A DNA stretch of 32,582 nucleotides from Lentisphaeria bacterium (lineage in GTDB: Bacteria; Verrucomicrobiota; Lentisphaeria; Victivallales; UBA1829). The stretch is taken from the NCBI GenBank assembly GCA_017646015.1, contig JAGCNI010000137.1, positions 1 to 32,582 of the forward strand, written 5' to 3'. A program made the position numbers and the translations under genes. The notes under the pieces are model-generated. The model ran no database searches and was not told where the DNA came from. It saw only the letters and a program-made list of their open reading frames with translations. This document shows, one piece after another, positions 15,641 through 22,888 of the stretch (position 1 is the first letter of the stretch; every line of letters begins with the position of its first letter).

Positions 15641-15905
15641 TTTCCGCTTTTCAAGCAACAATTTCCGCAGAAATACGATTGTTTTTATGGCAGATCCAAC
15701 TTTTTTTGAAAAATTTTTTTATGCAGAATGCGTTTCCTGAACAGATTTTTCAGCGGATTCTGTTTTGTTGAGGATTTTGGATCAGGTACAAAATCGGGAA
15801 AGAGAAAAAACACACAAAATCAGAATATAAACGTGTTTTCTGCAAATGTCAAGTCATTTTTTGAAAAAATTTTTTTCTCCTCTTTTTTCATACCGGAAAA
15901 TGGAT
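15641..15905. other. AT-rich intergenic stretch without a supported gene
   Basis: This lies within the 468-bp divergent gap between the murC-ispD operon and the EF-G-like gene. It holds two copies of a T-run/gaaaa/T-run motif (15701-15720 and 15857-15877), also seen at 26393-26408, which could act as UP elements or bent DNA. A 63-codon ORF at 15728 has no ribosome-binding site and low-complexity content; I do not support it as a gene. Confidence 0.5.
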
Positions 15906-15933
15906 TTGAAATCTCCTGAAATCACGTTATAAG
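15906..15933 (+). promoter_or_regulatory. sigma70-type promoter for the EF-G-like gene
   Basis: TTGAAA (15906-15911), a 16-bp spacer and TATAAG (15928-15933). The leader to the chosen start at 16044 is about 105 nt and contains a second aaaggag next to an in-frame ATG at 15957 whose spacing (1 bp) is too short. Confidence 0.6.
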
Positions 15934-16043
15934 TAAACAAAAAAAACGAAAGGAGAATGAACAGAACCACAGAGCCGGAAACGGAACAAGTATTTTTCAA
16001 AACAAAATCTTACAATTTTTTCAACACAAAGGAGATGCAGACT

Positions 16044-18071
16044 ATGAAATTTTCAGCCCCGGTGATCAGAAACTTCGTCATAGCAGGCCACAGCGGAACA
16101 GGTAAAACATCATTGTGTGATCTGATGCTTTACAAGGCAAAAGTTGTGGATCGTCTCGGTAGTGTTGACAACAAGACAAGTGTTTCTGATTTTTCTCCCG
16201 ATGAACAGGAAAAACATTCCAGCATTTATGCCTCATACCTGAACTGCCCGTGGCGTGAAGGTCATTTCTTTTTTACTGATACTCCCGGATATGGCGAATT
16301 CGTTGGGGAGGTCATTTCAGCATTCCGTGCCAGCGGCTGTGCCCTGGTTTTGATCGATGGTGTGAACGGGATCGAATTCGGAACATCCCGCGCATGGAAA
16401 TTTGCTCAGGAATTCAAGATCCCGCGTGTGTTTTTCGTGAACAGACTCGACCGTGAACAGGCTGATTTCTTCCGCGTTCTTGAGCAGCTTCAGGAGGCAT
16501 ACGGCAAAACAGTTTGTGTGCCGCTGACTCTTCCTGTCGGAAAAGAAGATTCTCTCTCCGGTGTGATCAGTGTTCTCACGGAACAAAATCCGCCGGATGA
16601 TCTCAAGGATATCGTGATGAAATACCGGACAATGCTGCTGGATACTGCTGCAGAGTCCGATGAAAAACTCATGGAACGCTATCTCGATGGCGAACAGCTT
16701 TCTGAAGAAGAGATCACAAAAGGTCTGCATGATGCGATCCGTTCCGGGGCTCTGGTCCCTGTTTTCGCCGGAAGTGTTGCCAAAGATATCGGCGTCCTCG
16801 AAGTGATGAACGGCGTTTACAATATCTGTCCCAATCCGCTCGAACGGATCCGGACCGCCGCCGACGGTACTGTCGTACGTCCCGCTGTTGATGGTGATGC
16901 CGCAGCATTTGTCTTCAAGAGTGTCACCGATCCCTTTATCGGTCAGATGGCATATTTCCGTGTCCTGACCGGAAGTTTCAAATCCAACAGTGATGTGATC
17001 AATCTGAACAACGGTACGAAAGAACATTTCGGACAATTGATGATCATCAACGGCAAAACGCAGACCCCGATCGACGAGGTCGTTCCCGGATGTATCTGTG
17101 CCGTTGCAAAACTGCGGGTGACAAAAACAGAAGACACGGTTGCCACATCCACAAACTGCAGTGCCATGAATCCTATGGATTTCCCGAATCCGCTTATCTC
17201 TTATGCCATCTCCGCTGTCAAAAACGGCGAAGAAGACAAGATCATGACCGGTTTCCATAAACTCTGCGAAAACGATCCCACACTCCGTATCGAAAGAAAT
17301 ACCGAAACTCATGAAACGCTGCTCAAGGGAATGGGCGAACAGCATATCGCAAATGCCGTGAAACGTCTCAAGGAAATCGCCAAAGTCGATGTTAATCTCA
17401 ATTCCCCGAAAATCCCCTACCGCGAAACGATCACCGGTCACGGAGAAGGACATTACAGACACAAAAAACAGTCCGGCGGTCATGGTCAGTTCGCAGAAGT
17501 TTTTCTGCGGATCGAACCCTGTGAAACCGGATATGAATTCGCCAATGCTGTTGTCGGCGGTGCCATCCCGAAAAACTTTATCCCTGCTGTCGAAAAAGGC
17601 GTTCAGGAGGCAATGGAACGCGGCCCGCTCGCCGGTTGTCTCGTCGAAAAAATGAAGGTGACTGTTTATGACGGTAAATATCATGATGTTGACTCTTCGG
17701 AAATGGCGTTCAAGATCGCAGCCCGTATGGCGTTCCGGGATGCCATGGCAAAAGCAAAACCTGTCCTGATGGAACCGATCATTACTGCAAGGATCATGTT
17801 CCCCGATGTCTTCACCGGTGATATTTCCGGCGTGATCAATCACAAACGCGGACGGATCCTCGGGATGGATATGGATGAAGGTTTGCAGGTCATTACGGCA
17901 GAAGTTCCCATGGCGGAAATGCTCAAGTTCGCTACTGAACTGCGTTCGCTGACGCAGGGCAGGGGATCGTTCGATATGGAATTTGCCCGCTACGAAGTGG
18001 TCAATCCTGCTGTCGCCAATGAAATCATTGCCAAATTCCAGGCGCAGAATAAGGCGGACGAAGATCTCTGA
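16044..18071 (+). CDS. EF-G-like translation-factor GTPase (EF-G2/FusA2 type)
   Basis: 675 aa with the full EF-G domain order. The G domain has GHSGTGKTS (G1), DTPGYGEFVGEV (G3; Tyr replaces the catalytic His of canonical DTPGH) and NRLD in place of NKxD (G4). The G2 region reads EQEKHSSIYAS where true EF-G has ERGITI. Domains II-V follow, with GHGEGHYRHKKQSGGHGQFAEV, GGAIPKNFIPAVEKGV and a C-terminal LRSLTQGRGSFDMEF. These changes mark the EF-G paralogue group whose role is unsettled (weak or no translocation, possible ribosome-associated function) rather than the main EF-G. ATG 16044 is chosen because ggag lies 9 bp upstream and MKFSAPVIRNFVIAGH is the expected start; a 29-residue extension from 15957 is possible. 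Monocistronic, with its own promoter and terminator. Confidence 0.9.
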   Translation: MKFSAPVIRNFVIAGHSGTGKTSLCDLMLYKAKVVDRLGSVDNKTSVSDFSPDEQEKHSSIYASYLNCPWREGHFFFTDTPGYGEFVGEVISAFRASGCALVLIDGVNGIEFGTSRAWKFAQEFKIPRVFFVNRLDREQADFFRVLEQLQEAYGKTVCVPLTLPVGKEDSLSGVISVLTEQNPPDDLKDIVMKYRTMLLDTAAESDEKLMERYLDGEQLSEEEITKGLHDAIRSGALVPVFAGSVAKDIGVLEVMNGVYNICPNPLERIRTAADGTVVRPAVDGDAAAFVFKSVTDPFIGQMAYFRVLTGSFKSNSDVINLNNGTKEHFGQLMIINGKTQTPIDEVVPGCICAVAKLRVTKTEDTVATSTNCSAMNPMDFPNPLISYAISAVKNGEEDKIMTGFHKLCENDPTLRIERNTETHETLLKGMGEQHIANAVKRLKEIAKVDVNLNSPKIPYRETITGHGEGHYRHKKQSGGHGQFAEVFLRIEPCETGYEFANAVVGGAIPKNFIPAVEKGVQEAMERGPLAGCLVEKMKVTVYDGKYHDVDSSEMAFKIAARMAFRDAMAKAKPVLMEPIITARIMFPDVFTGDISGVINHKRGRILGMDMDEGLQVITAEVPMAEMLKFATELRSLTQGRGSFDMEFARYEVVNPAVANEIIAKFQAQNKADEDL

Positions 18072-18097
18072 TCTTGTTCTCAAACTTTTGATCAATG

Positions 18098-18129
18098 AAA
18101 AAATCCTCCTGCAAAGGGGGATTTTTTTT
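18098..18129 (+). terminator. rho-independent terminator of the EF-G-like gene
   Basis: aaaaatcctcct pairs with agggggattttt around a GCAA tetraloop, with one G-U pair and a T run of eight (18122-18129). Confidence 0.85.
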
Positions 18130-18220
18130 GCTCCTTATCCGGAAAAAATGAAAAATATCGGAAAAGAAAAAAATTACTTTTTTGTATTTTTTTTGAACTC
18201 AATTTTATTGTTTTTTAATA
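18130..18220. other. AT-rich non-coding stretch
   Basis: Homopolymeric A and T runs between the EF-G terminator and the operator/promoter block of the pseudopilin operon. Nothing else is seen. Confidence 0.5.
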
Positions 18221-18233
18221 GTTGTAGTACAAC
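18221..18233 (+). promoter_or_regulatory. operator-like perfect palindrome, GntR-type pattern (site 1)
   Basis: GTTGTA-G-TACAAC is a perfect 6+1+6 inverted repeat about 30 bp upstream of the -35 box. It fits the GntR-family pattern GTM-N-KRC (here GTA-G-TAC). A second, related site lies downstream of the promoter. No GntR gene is in the window. Confidence 0.5.
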
Positions 18234-18263
18234 AAATTTTAAGAAAAAAATTGCATCAAGGGG

Positions 18264-18291
18264 TTGACAAAATACATTTTTGACGTATAAT
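18264..18291 (+). promoter_or_regulatory. consensus sigma70 promoter of the pseudopilin/glycosidase operon
   Basis: TTGACA (18264-18269), 16-bp spacer and TATAAT (18286-18291), both boxes matching consensus exactly. The leader to the ATG at 18445 is about 147 nt. Such a strong core promoter fits one controlled by a repressor, in line with the two flanking palindromes. Confidence 0.85.
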
Positions 18292-18318
18292 ATATGTAGA
18301 AATAGAAGAAAATAAAGA

Positions 18319-18329
18319 TGTAATACAAC
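18319..18329 (+). promoter_or_regulatory. operator-like palindrome, GntR-type pattern (site 2)
   Basis: TGTA-A-TACA with a trailing AC repeats the TACAAC half of site 1 and fits GTA-N-TAC. It lies about 22-30 bp after the expected transcription start, and about 97 bp centre to centre from site 1. A third half-site, gttgta, occurs at 18376-18381. Confidence 0.4.
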
Positions 18330-18444
18330 TTTCTGGTTTTGTGAGCTGCGCGGAGGTTCGCATAATATCAGTTATGTTGTATGAAATCGTAAAAAATGAA
18401 CTCAAAAAACAAGAAAGATCAATAATGTAAATGGAGGTAAAAAA

Positions 18445-19221
18445 ATGAAATCAAACATGCCGCAAACAAACATAACTGATATTATGCGACGGAGTTTTAC
18501 GCTCATCGAGCTCCTCGTGGTGATTGCCATCATCGCAATTCTTGCTGCTATGCTTCTGCCTGCACTGAACAAAGCAAAAGAAGCTGCTGTCGGCACAAAA
18601 TGTATTTCCAATTTGAAACAAGTCGGACTGTATATTGCCAATTATGCCAATGATAACAAGGGGTTTGCAATAGCCGCATATGATAAAAATTGGGGAAAAG
18701 GAGATCAGTATTATTATCCCTTGAAATTACGGGATGAAGGTTATACATCAGTCAAGGAAAATGGTAATCCCAAAGAATTCAGATGTCCTGATTCCTGGTT
18801 AAAACAGACTTCAGCCAATTTCTACGGTTTACGTGTGAGAGGTCAGGCAACAAGATATTATAATCTGCATGGAAAAGCTCCTTATTACATTGCTTATAAC
18901 GGAACAACGAAAACAGATGTTATTACTACCTGGCAATCTCATTCAGAAATGATTTTTGTCGGAGATACCCTGTATAAAGGTTACATGACCTCTCCTACCG
19001 ATAGCAATAAATATGGTGTTGCATATTTGGATGATAGTAACTATGCTCAAGGAGCCAGAGCTCTTCCTCACTTCCGTCACAACAATAAATGTAATATTTT
19101 GTTTGCAGACGGACATGCCAGCGGTATTCTTGTTCCGGAACTTAATGATTCCATAACCAAACATACCAGCTGGACTTACTTTATCGGCAGAGCCAAAGCT
19201 CTGGGAGCTTATGCTCAATAA
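18445..19221 (+). CDS. pseudopilin-like secreted protein with type IV pilin N-terminus and H-X9-DG motif
   Basis: 258 aa. A 16-residue basic leader ends IMRRS and is followed by [21 protein letters not shown], the processing site and hydrophobic helix of type II secretion/type IV pilin-like proteins, then [10 protein letters not shown]. Glu at mature position 5 is present; the residue before Phe is Ser, not the usual Gly. The rest is a globular outer domain ending in [12 protein letters not shown], an exact H-X9-DG pattern. Many copies of this architecture are known in Lentisphaerota, Verrucomicrobiota and Planctomycetota; their role is unproven. Ribosome-binding site ggagg is well placed. 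It is the first gene of the operon with the two secreted proteins downstream, suggesting a part in surface glycan capture or secretion. Confidence 0.85.
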   Translation: MKSNMPQTNITDIMRRSFTLIELLVVIAIIAILAAMLLPALNKAKEAAVGTKCISNLKQVGLYIANYANDNKGFAIAAYDKNWGKGDQYYYPLKLRDEGYTSVKENGNPKEFRCPDSWLKQTSANFYGLRVRGQATRYYNLHGKAPYYIAYNGTTKTDVITTWQSHSEMIFVGDTLYKGYMTSPTDSNKYGVAYLDDSNYAQGARALPHFRHNNKCNILFADGHASGILVPELNDSITKHTSWTYFIGRAKALGAYAQ

Positions 19222-19256
19222 TTTGCGGATTCTGAGAAAATAGTAAGGATATTCAG

Positions 19257-19712
19257 ATGAAAAAAGTATTTTTATTTTTGCTGTTGCTGAGTGCTGTTAC
19301 GGTGTTCGGACAACAGAAAGCCTATTCGTTGAAAGCGACTCTTGTCGGGGAGAAAGATATTTTTGCTCCGGGCGACATGATCAAATTCAAAATGACTTAT
19401 ACCTGTCCTGAAACACACCGCATGGCAGGCTGGTATGTTATGGGATATACCAAAAATCTGCCTGCTTCTTTCCCTGCAGCATTGAATGTGAAAGTCCGCG
19501 GCAAAGATCCGAACTGGCAGGCGGTTCATTTCACCACATGGAAATGGTTTCCAAAAGGGAAAGAAAAAGATGTGGTTGAATTCTCCACAAAAGGTTGGCC
19601 GGAAGGGGATTATCAGATCTCTGTAACAACTATATTCCGCAACAAAGTCAAGAGCGAAACCAAGACTGATAAATACATCGGTTCGGATCTTGTATTTACG
19701 CTTGAAAAATAA
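19257..19712 (+). CDS. small secreted beta-rich protein of unknown function
   Basis: 151 aa. A clear signal peptide (MKKVFLFLLLLSAVTVFGQQ, cleavage near residue 18-20) is followed by about 130 residues with alternating polar and hydrophobic strands (KATLVGEKDIFAPGDMIKFKMTYT ... EGDYQISVTTIFRNKV), which look like a single immunoglobulin-like beta sandwich. No lipobox Cys, catalytic motif or repeat is seen. It lies 35 bp after the pseudopilin gene and 15 bp before the large CBM9 protein, so all three are very likely one transcript and may form one surface assembly. I do not recognise the family. Confidence 0.8.
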   Translation: MKKVFLFLLLLSAVTVFGQQKAYSLKATLVGEKDIFAPGDMIKFKMTYTCPETHRMAGWYVMGYTKNLPASFPAALNVKVRGKDPNWQAVHFTTWKWFPKGKEKDVVEFSTKGWPEGDYQISVTTIFRNKVKSETKTDKYIGSDLVFTLEK

Positions 19713-19727
19713 AGAGGTAAAATCAGA

Positions 19728-22697
19728 ATGAAAAAACTGTTGACATTTTTCGCTGCGGTTCTGCCCTGTGCACTGGCTTTTGCTGTGCCTCACATTCCGG
19801 CACAACCGGTAATCGACGGCAAACTGACAGATGCAGTCTGGAAAAACCTGCCGTGGAAGAGTTCTTTTGCAAAATTGGGAAAGACTGAACAGGCACCGGT
19901 ACAGACCCGTTTCAAATCATTCAACGACGGCAAAAAGATTTATTTTGCGATCGAATGTGATGAACCGGATACCTCCAAACTTGTCCGCAAGAGTTATTCC
20001 GACGGTTCCGGTCTGCTCTGGATGAATGACTCGGTCGAGATCAATCTGATTCCGGACTCCAAGCTGTTGACATTCTACAAAACCATGATCGACGCCAATG
20101 GCGTGCATACTGATCTGCGCGGTCAGGATGACAACACCGATTCAGGTCGTTATCTTTTCTCTCCGTGGCGCAGTTCCATGGAAGTGAAAGTCCGGATCCT
20201 GAAAAATAAATGGATCGTGGAAGCCGCGATCCCGTTCGGTTCCATGAACTACATTGCAGCAAATAATGAAAAATGGCGTTTGAATATCGGACGTAACCGT
20301 TGGGTCACGAAGAAAGTGGAACTCTCCGGTTGGTCTGTTATGCCGGAACCGAATCATGTGATTCCGAAGGCATTCCGTGAAGTGACCGTTGAAAAATTCT
20401 CTCCGGTGAATTATCTGTATGATATGGAAGAATTCAAAGGGGAGATCGTGCGGAAGAATGGAAAACAATCCTACAAAGTTTCCACCACGATCCACAATAA
20501 CAGCGGATCTTTCCGTATTTTCCAGATGGAATGTTCTTTGACCGACCGCAAGACCGGAAAGGTTTATCAGGGCAAATCCAAGTTCCACCTTCAGGGCAGA
20601 GCTTACCGTAAATATTCTGTGATGATCCCCGATGTGCCGAATGGTGATTATCTTTTCAACTGGGATCTGAACACAAATTCTGCATCGCCCGCTCTTCTGA
20701 AACGTATGACCAGAACAGTCAATATCGAGTTCATACCGCTGCAGGTCACACTGAAACGTCCTGCCTATCGCAACAATCTGTATGCGACCATGCCGGACAA
20801 GACCATTGAAGCGGTGATTGATTTGCGTGAATCCAAAGGACTTCCACTGACCGTGACACTGAGCGGCGAAGGAGTGAACGAAGTTCGCAAGATCGCAAAA
20901 TCCATCGGAAGAAATGTTGTTATTTTTGACGGTGCCAAACTGAAAGACGGCAGATATGTTCTGAAAGCAACCATTGAGAAAGACGGCAAAGAGCTTGCCG
21001 CTTCTGTGAAGATCCGCAAACTGCCCTATCGCAAAGGAGAAGTCTGGGTGGATGGCAGAGGAGTTACTCATGTTGACGGCAAAGAATTCTTCTCTTACGG
21101 CTGGTATCAGTCTCACGGAGAACGTAATCCTGTGTATAACACTCATGTGAACATGGCGCGTTTCAAAAATATCGACTCTGCGAAAAAATCCGTATCGGAT
21201 TCTTACAAGATTCATGGACTGAAATCTCTGATTCTTCCGTTCCAGGATCTTGCCAATCGTTCTGACTGGAGCTGGGTGATCTTCAAAGATCCGGATACCC
21301 GTAAGAAAGGTCTGACCAAACAGCAGCGTGAAAAGATCATTGAATTTGTCAGTCAGATCAGTGATCAGGAAGGACTGCTCGGTTATTACATGGCAGACGA
21401 ACCGGAAGCACGGGACAACAATCCTGCGTGGTACGAAGAAGCACGAGAACTGATTGCAGAAATCGACCCGTATCATCCCTGTCTGCTTCTGAACTATGGG
21501 ATCGAGGGTATCCGCAAATATTACAAAGGTTGCGATATTCTTCTGCCGGACTGCTATCCGCAGTACTTTGAAGATGGTTCGACCTCCTCCCCCCGCTGGA
21601 GACCGTCTGATTTTGCAAAAGTATCCACCTCACTGCGTCCTGCATGGCAGATGCCGTTGATCTCTCCATGGCCGGATCTTTCCCGTGACGGCAAACTTCG
21701 CGGGATCGCTCCGACATACTTCGATCAGCGCAGTCAGATTTTTCAGGCGATCATCCACAACGTCAAAGGGATCAACAACTATGCTTTCTTTGACAGTCAG
21801 CGTTTCTCCGATTCTATTATCGGTCCGCCGGAAATCGGAAAAATCCTGATGAACGCCTCCCGTTATCTGTTGGATACAACGGTTCCTGATGGAGTCAAGA
21901 TCACGACCACACCGCACTTTGGTCATTTCCAGGTTGGTTTGAAAATGCCTGATGGAAAGATTTGTCTGCTGGCGATCAATACCTCCATGCAGAAATTGAA
22001 AGTTGACTTTGTTCTGAAGAAGAAATTCAGCGGAAAACTCTACTTGGAAGGTGGCAAAAAGAGCGTGAAAGTTGTCAACGGCAAATTCTCTGATGTATTT
22101 GCACCGAACGAAACACGGATCTATTTCAGCGACAATGCGCTTGCATCTTCTCTGACTCCTGTTGCAGATACACTCAAAGCGATTGAAGATTTGCGTAAAT
22201 CCCGTAAGAAACCGGGCAATCTTGTGGGACTCGGAGATATGTATTCCATTGAATACCAACTGTATGGCAAAGAAAAGAAACTGGCTCCGGGAGTTCCGCA
22301 GATCACAGCATCTTCCGATGCCCGTTACTACATGACCCGTGAAACTGGCTCCCTCTACTATCTGGTGGATGGTCTGACCGCACCGAACCGTGTGGAATAC
22401 ACATGGAAACCGGGGCCCGGAGATAAAAAGCCGTTTGTTCAGTTCAAACTTTCCAAACCGGCTGCTTTGAAAATGGTCAAGCTTTATACCTTGAACGGCA
22501 ATCTCAAAGCCGGTCAGATCGTTGTCAACGGAAAATCTTTCCCGTTTGCCAATAAATCCGGCAAAACAGAAATCACAGTACCGCTCAGCGGAGTCAACTC
22601 TGATACAGTACGGATCGAATGTACTGAATTCAATACCAAGAGTTCCGATCCGTTCGGTTTTACAGGCCGACTTCTTTCTGAAGTGGAGATTTACTGA
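19728..22697 (+). CDS. large secreted CBM9-like / TIM-barrel glycoside hydrolase-like protein
   Basis: 989 aa with a signal peptide (about residues 1-18, ending ALAFA). Residues ~22-225 look like a CBM9/DOMON-type sugar-binding domain (PVIDGKLTDAVWKNLP, DSVEINLIP, WIVEAAIPF, WRLNIGRNRW). About 235-440 are two beta-sandwich segments. About 440-765 resemble a TIM barrel: DGRGVTHVDGKEFFSYGWYQ, LLGYYMADEPEARD (an acid pair near residues 556-559 at the usual place of a clan-A proton donor), CDILLPDCYPQY, and GINNYAFFDSQ. After a small beta domain, ~850-989 resembles a galactose-binding-like (F5/8C) domain. It probably binds and cleaves a plant or host glycan outside the cell; substrate and CAZy family are not clear. 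The last gene of the pseudopilin operon. Confidence 0.75.
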   Translation: MKKLLTFFAAVLPCALAFAVPHIPAQPVIDGKLTDAVWKNLPWKSSFAKLGKTEQAPVQTRFKSFNDGKKIYFAIECDEPDTSKLVRKSYSDGSGLLWMNDSVEINLIPDSKLLTFYKTMIDANGVHTDLRGQDDNTDSGRYLFSPWRSSMEVKVRILKNKWIVEAAIPFGSMNYIAANNEKWRLNIGRNRWVTKKVELSGWSVMPEPNHVIPKAFREVTVEKFSPVNYLYDMEEFKGEIVRKNGKQSYKVSTTIHNNSGSFRIFQMECSLTDRKTGKVYQGKSKFHLQGRAYRKYSVMIPDVPNGDYLFNWDLNTNSASPALLKRMTRTVNIEFIPLQVTLKRPAYRNNLYATMPDKTIEAVIDLRESKGLPLTVTLSGEGVNEVRKIAKSIGRNVVIFDGAKLKDGRYVLKATIEKDGKELAASVKIRKLPYRKGEVWVDGRGVTHVDGKEFFSYGWYQSHGERNPVYNTHVNMARFKNIDSAKKSVSDSYKIHGLKSLILPFQDLANRSDWSWVIFKDPDTRKKGLTKQQREKIIEFVSQISDQEGLLGYYMADEPEARDNNPAWYEEARELIAEIDPYHPCLLLNYGIEGIRKYYKGCDILLPDCYPQYFEDGSTSSPRWRPSDFAKVSTSLRPAWQMPLISPWPDLSRDGKLRGIAPTYFDQRSQIFQAIIHNVKGINNYAFFDSQRFSDSIIGPPEIGKILMNASRYLLDTTVPDGVKITTTPHFGHFQVGLKMPDGKICLLAINTSMQKLKVDFVLKKKFSGKLYLEGGKKSVKVVNGKFSDVFAPNETRIYFSDNALASSLTPVADTLKAIEDLRKSRKKPGNLVGLGDMYSIEYQLYGKEKKLAPGVPQITASSDARYYMTRETGSLYYLVDGLTAPNRVEYTWKPGPGDKKPFVQFKLSKPAALKMVKLYTLNGNLKAGQIVVNGKSFPFANKSGKTEITVPLSGVNSDTVRIECTEFNTKSSDPFGFTGRLLSEVEIY

Positions 22698-22710
22698 GGG
22701 TAAGGCAAAT

Positions 22711-22766
22711 CCGGAAATTTTCAGAAAAGTTTTGATTATACAGAATCTTTCTTGAAAATTTTCCGG
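22711..22766. repeat. imperfect inverted repeat overlapping the downstream promoter
   Basis: The left arm starting ccggaaattttca (22711) and the right arm ending tgaaaattttccgg (22766) are inverted copies with one- or two-base slips. The right arm contains the -35 box of the promoter at 22752. It could be a weak terminator of the operon upstream or an operator for the gene downstream. Confidence 0.35.
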
Positions 22767-22779
22767 AATATATTATAGT
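22752..22779 (+). promoter_or_regulatory. sigma70-type promoter (TTGAAA-16-TATAGT) of the GHL6-like gene
   Basis: TTGAAA at 22752-22757, a 16-bp spacer, TATAGT at 22774-22779. The leader to the ATG at 22889 is about 100 nt and contains the hairpin at 22798-22842. Confidence 0.7.
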
Positions 22780-22797
22780 ATTTATAATTTGGAAAAC

Positions 22798-22842
22798 AGG
22801 ACTTGTGAATATGATCCTTTCCGGATGATATAGGCAAGTCCT
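22798..22842 (+). promoter_or_regulatory. long hairpin in the 5' leader of the GHL6-like gene
   Basis: Two 20-base arms (22798-22817 and 22823-22842) close over a TTTCC loop, with 16 Watson-Crick pairs plus one G-U and three mismatches. It is followed by ccg and five T residues (22846-22850). This could be an attenuator in the transcript or a DNA operator just after the start site. Confidence 0.5.
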
Positions 22843-22888
22843 CCGTTTTTATAATAATCAAAATTCTGTATTGATTTAAGGAGATACA

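Noticed and set aside
15728..15919. 63-codon ORF in the gap before the EF-G-like gene
   Set aside because: No ribosome-binding site, Phe/Lys/Ser low-complexity translation, and it overlaps the T-run motif and the promoter region.
16317..18095. 592-codon open frame on the minus strand
   Set aside because: Antisense to the EF-G-like gene, whose plus-strand product is clearly conserved.
18292..18444. Possible riboswitch in the 147-nt leader of the pseudopilin operon
   Set aside because: Only a 4-bp stem near gctgcgcgg is seen and no known aptamer core could be traced; the palindromic sites explain the region better.
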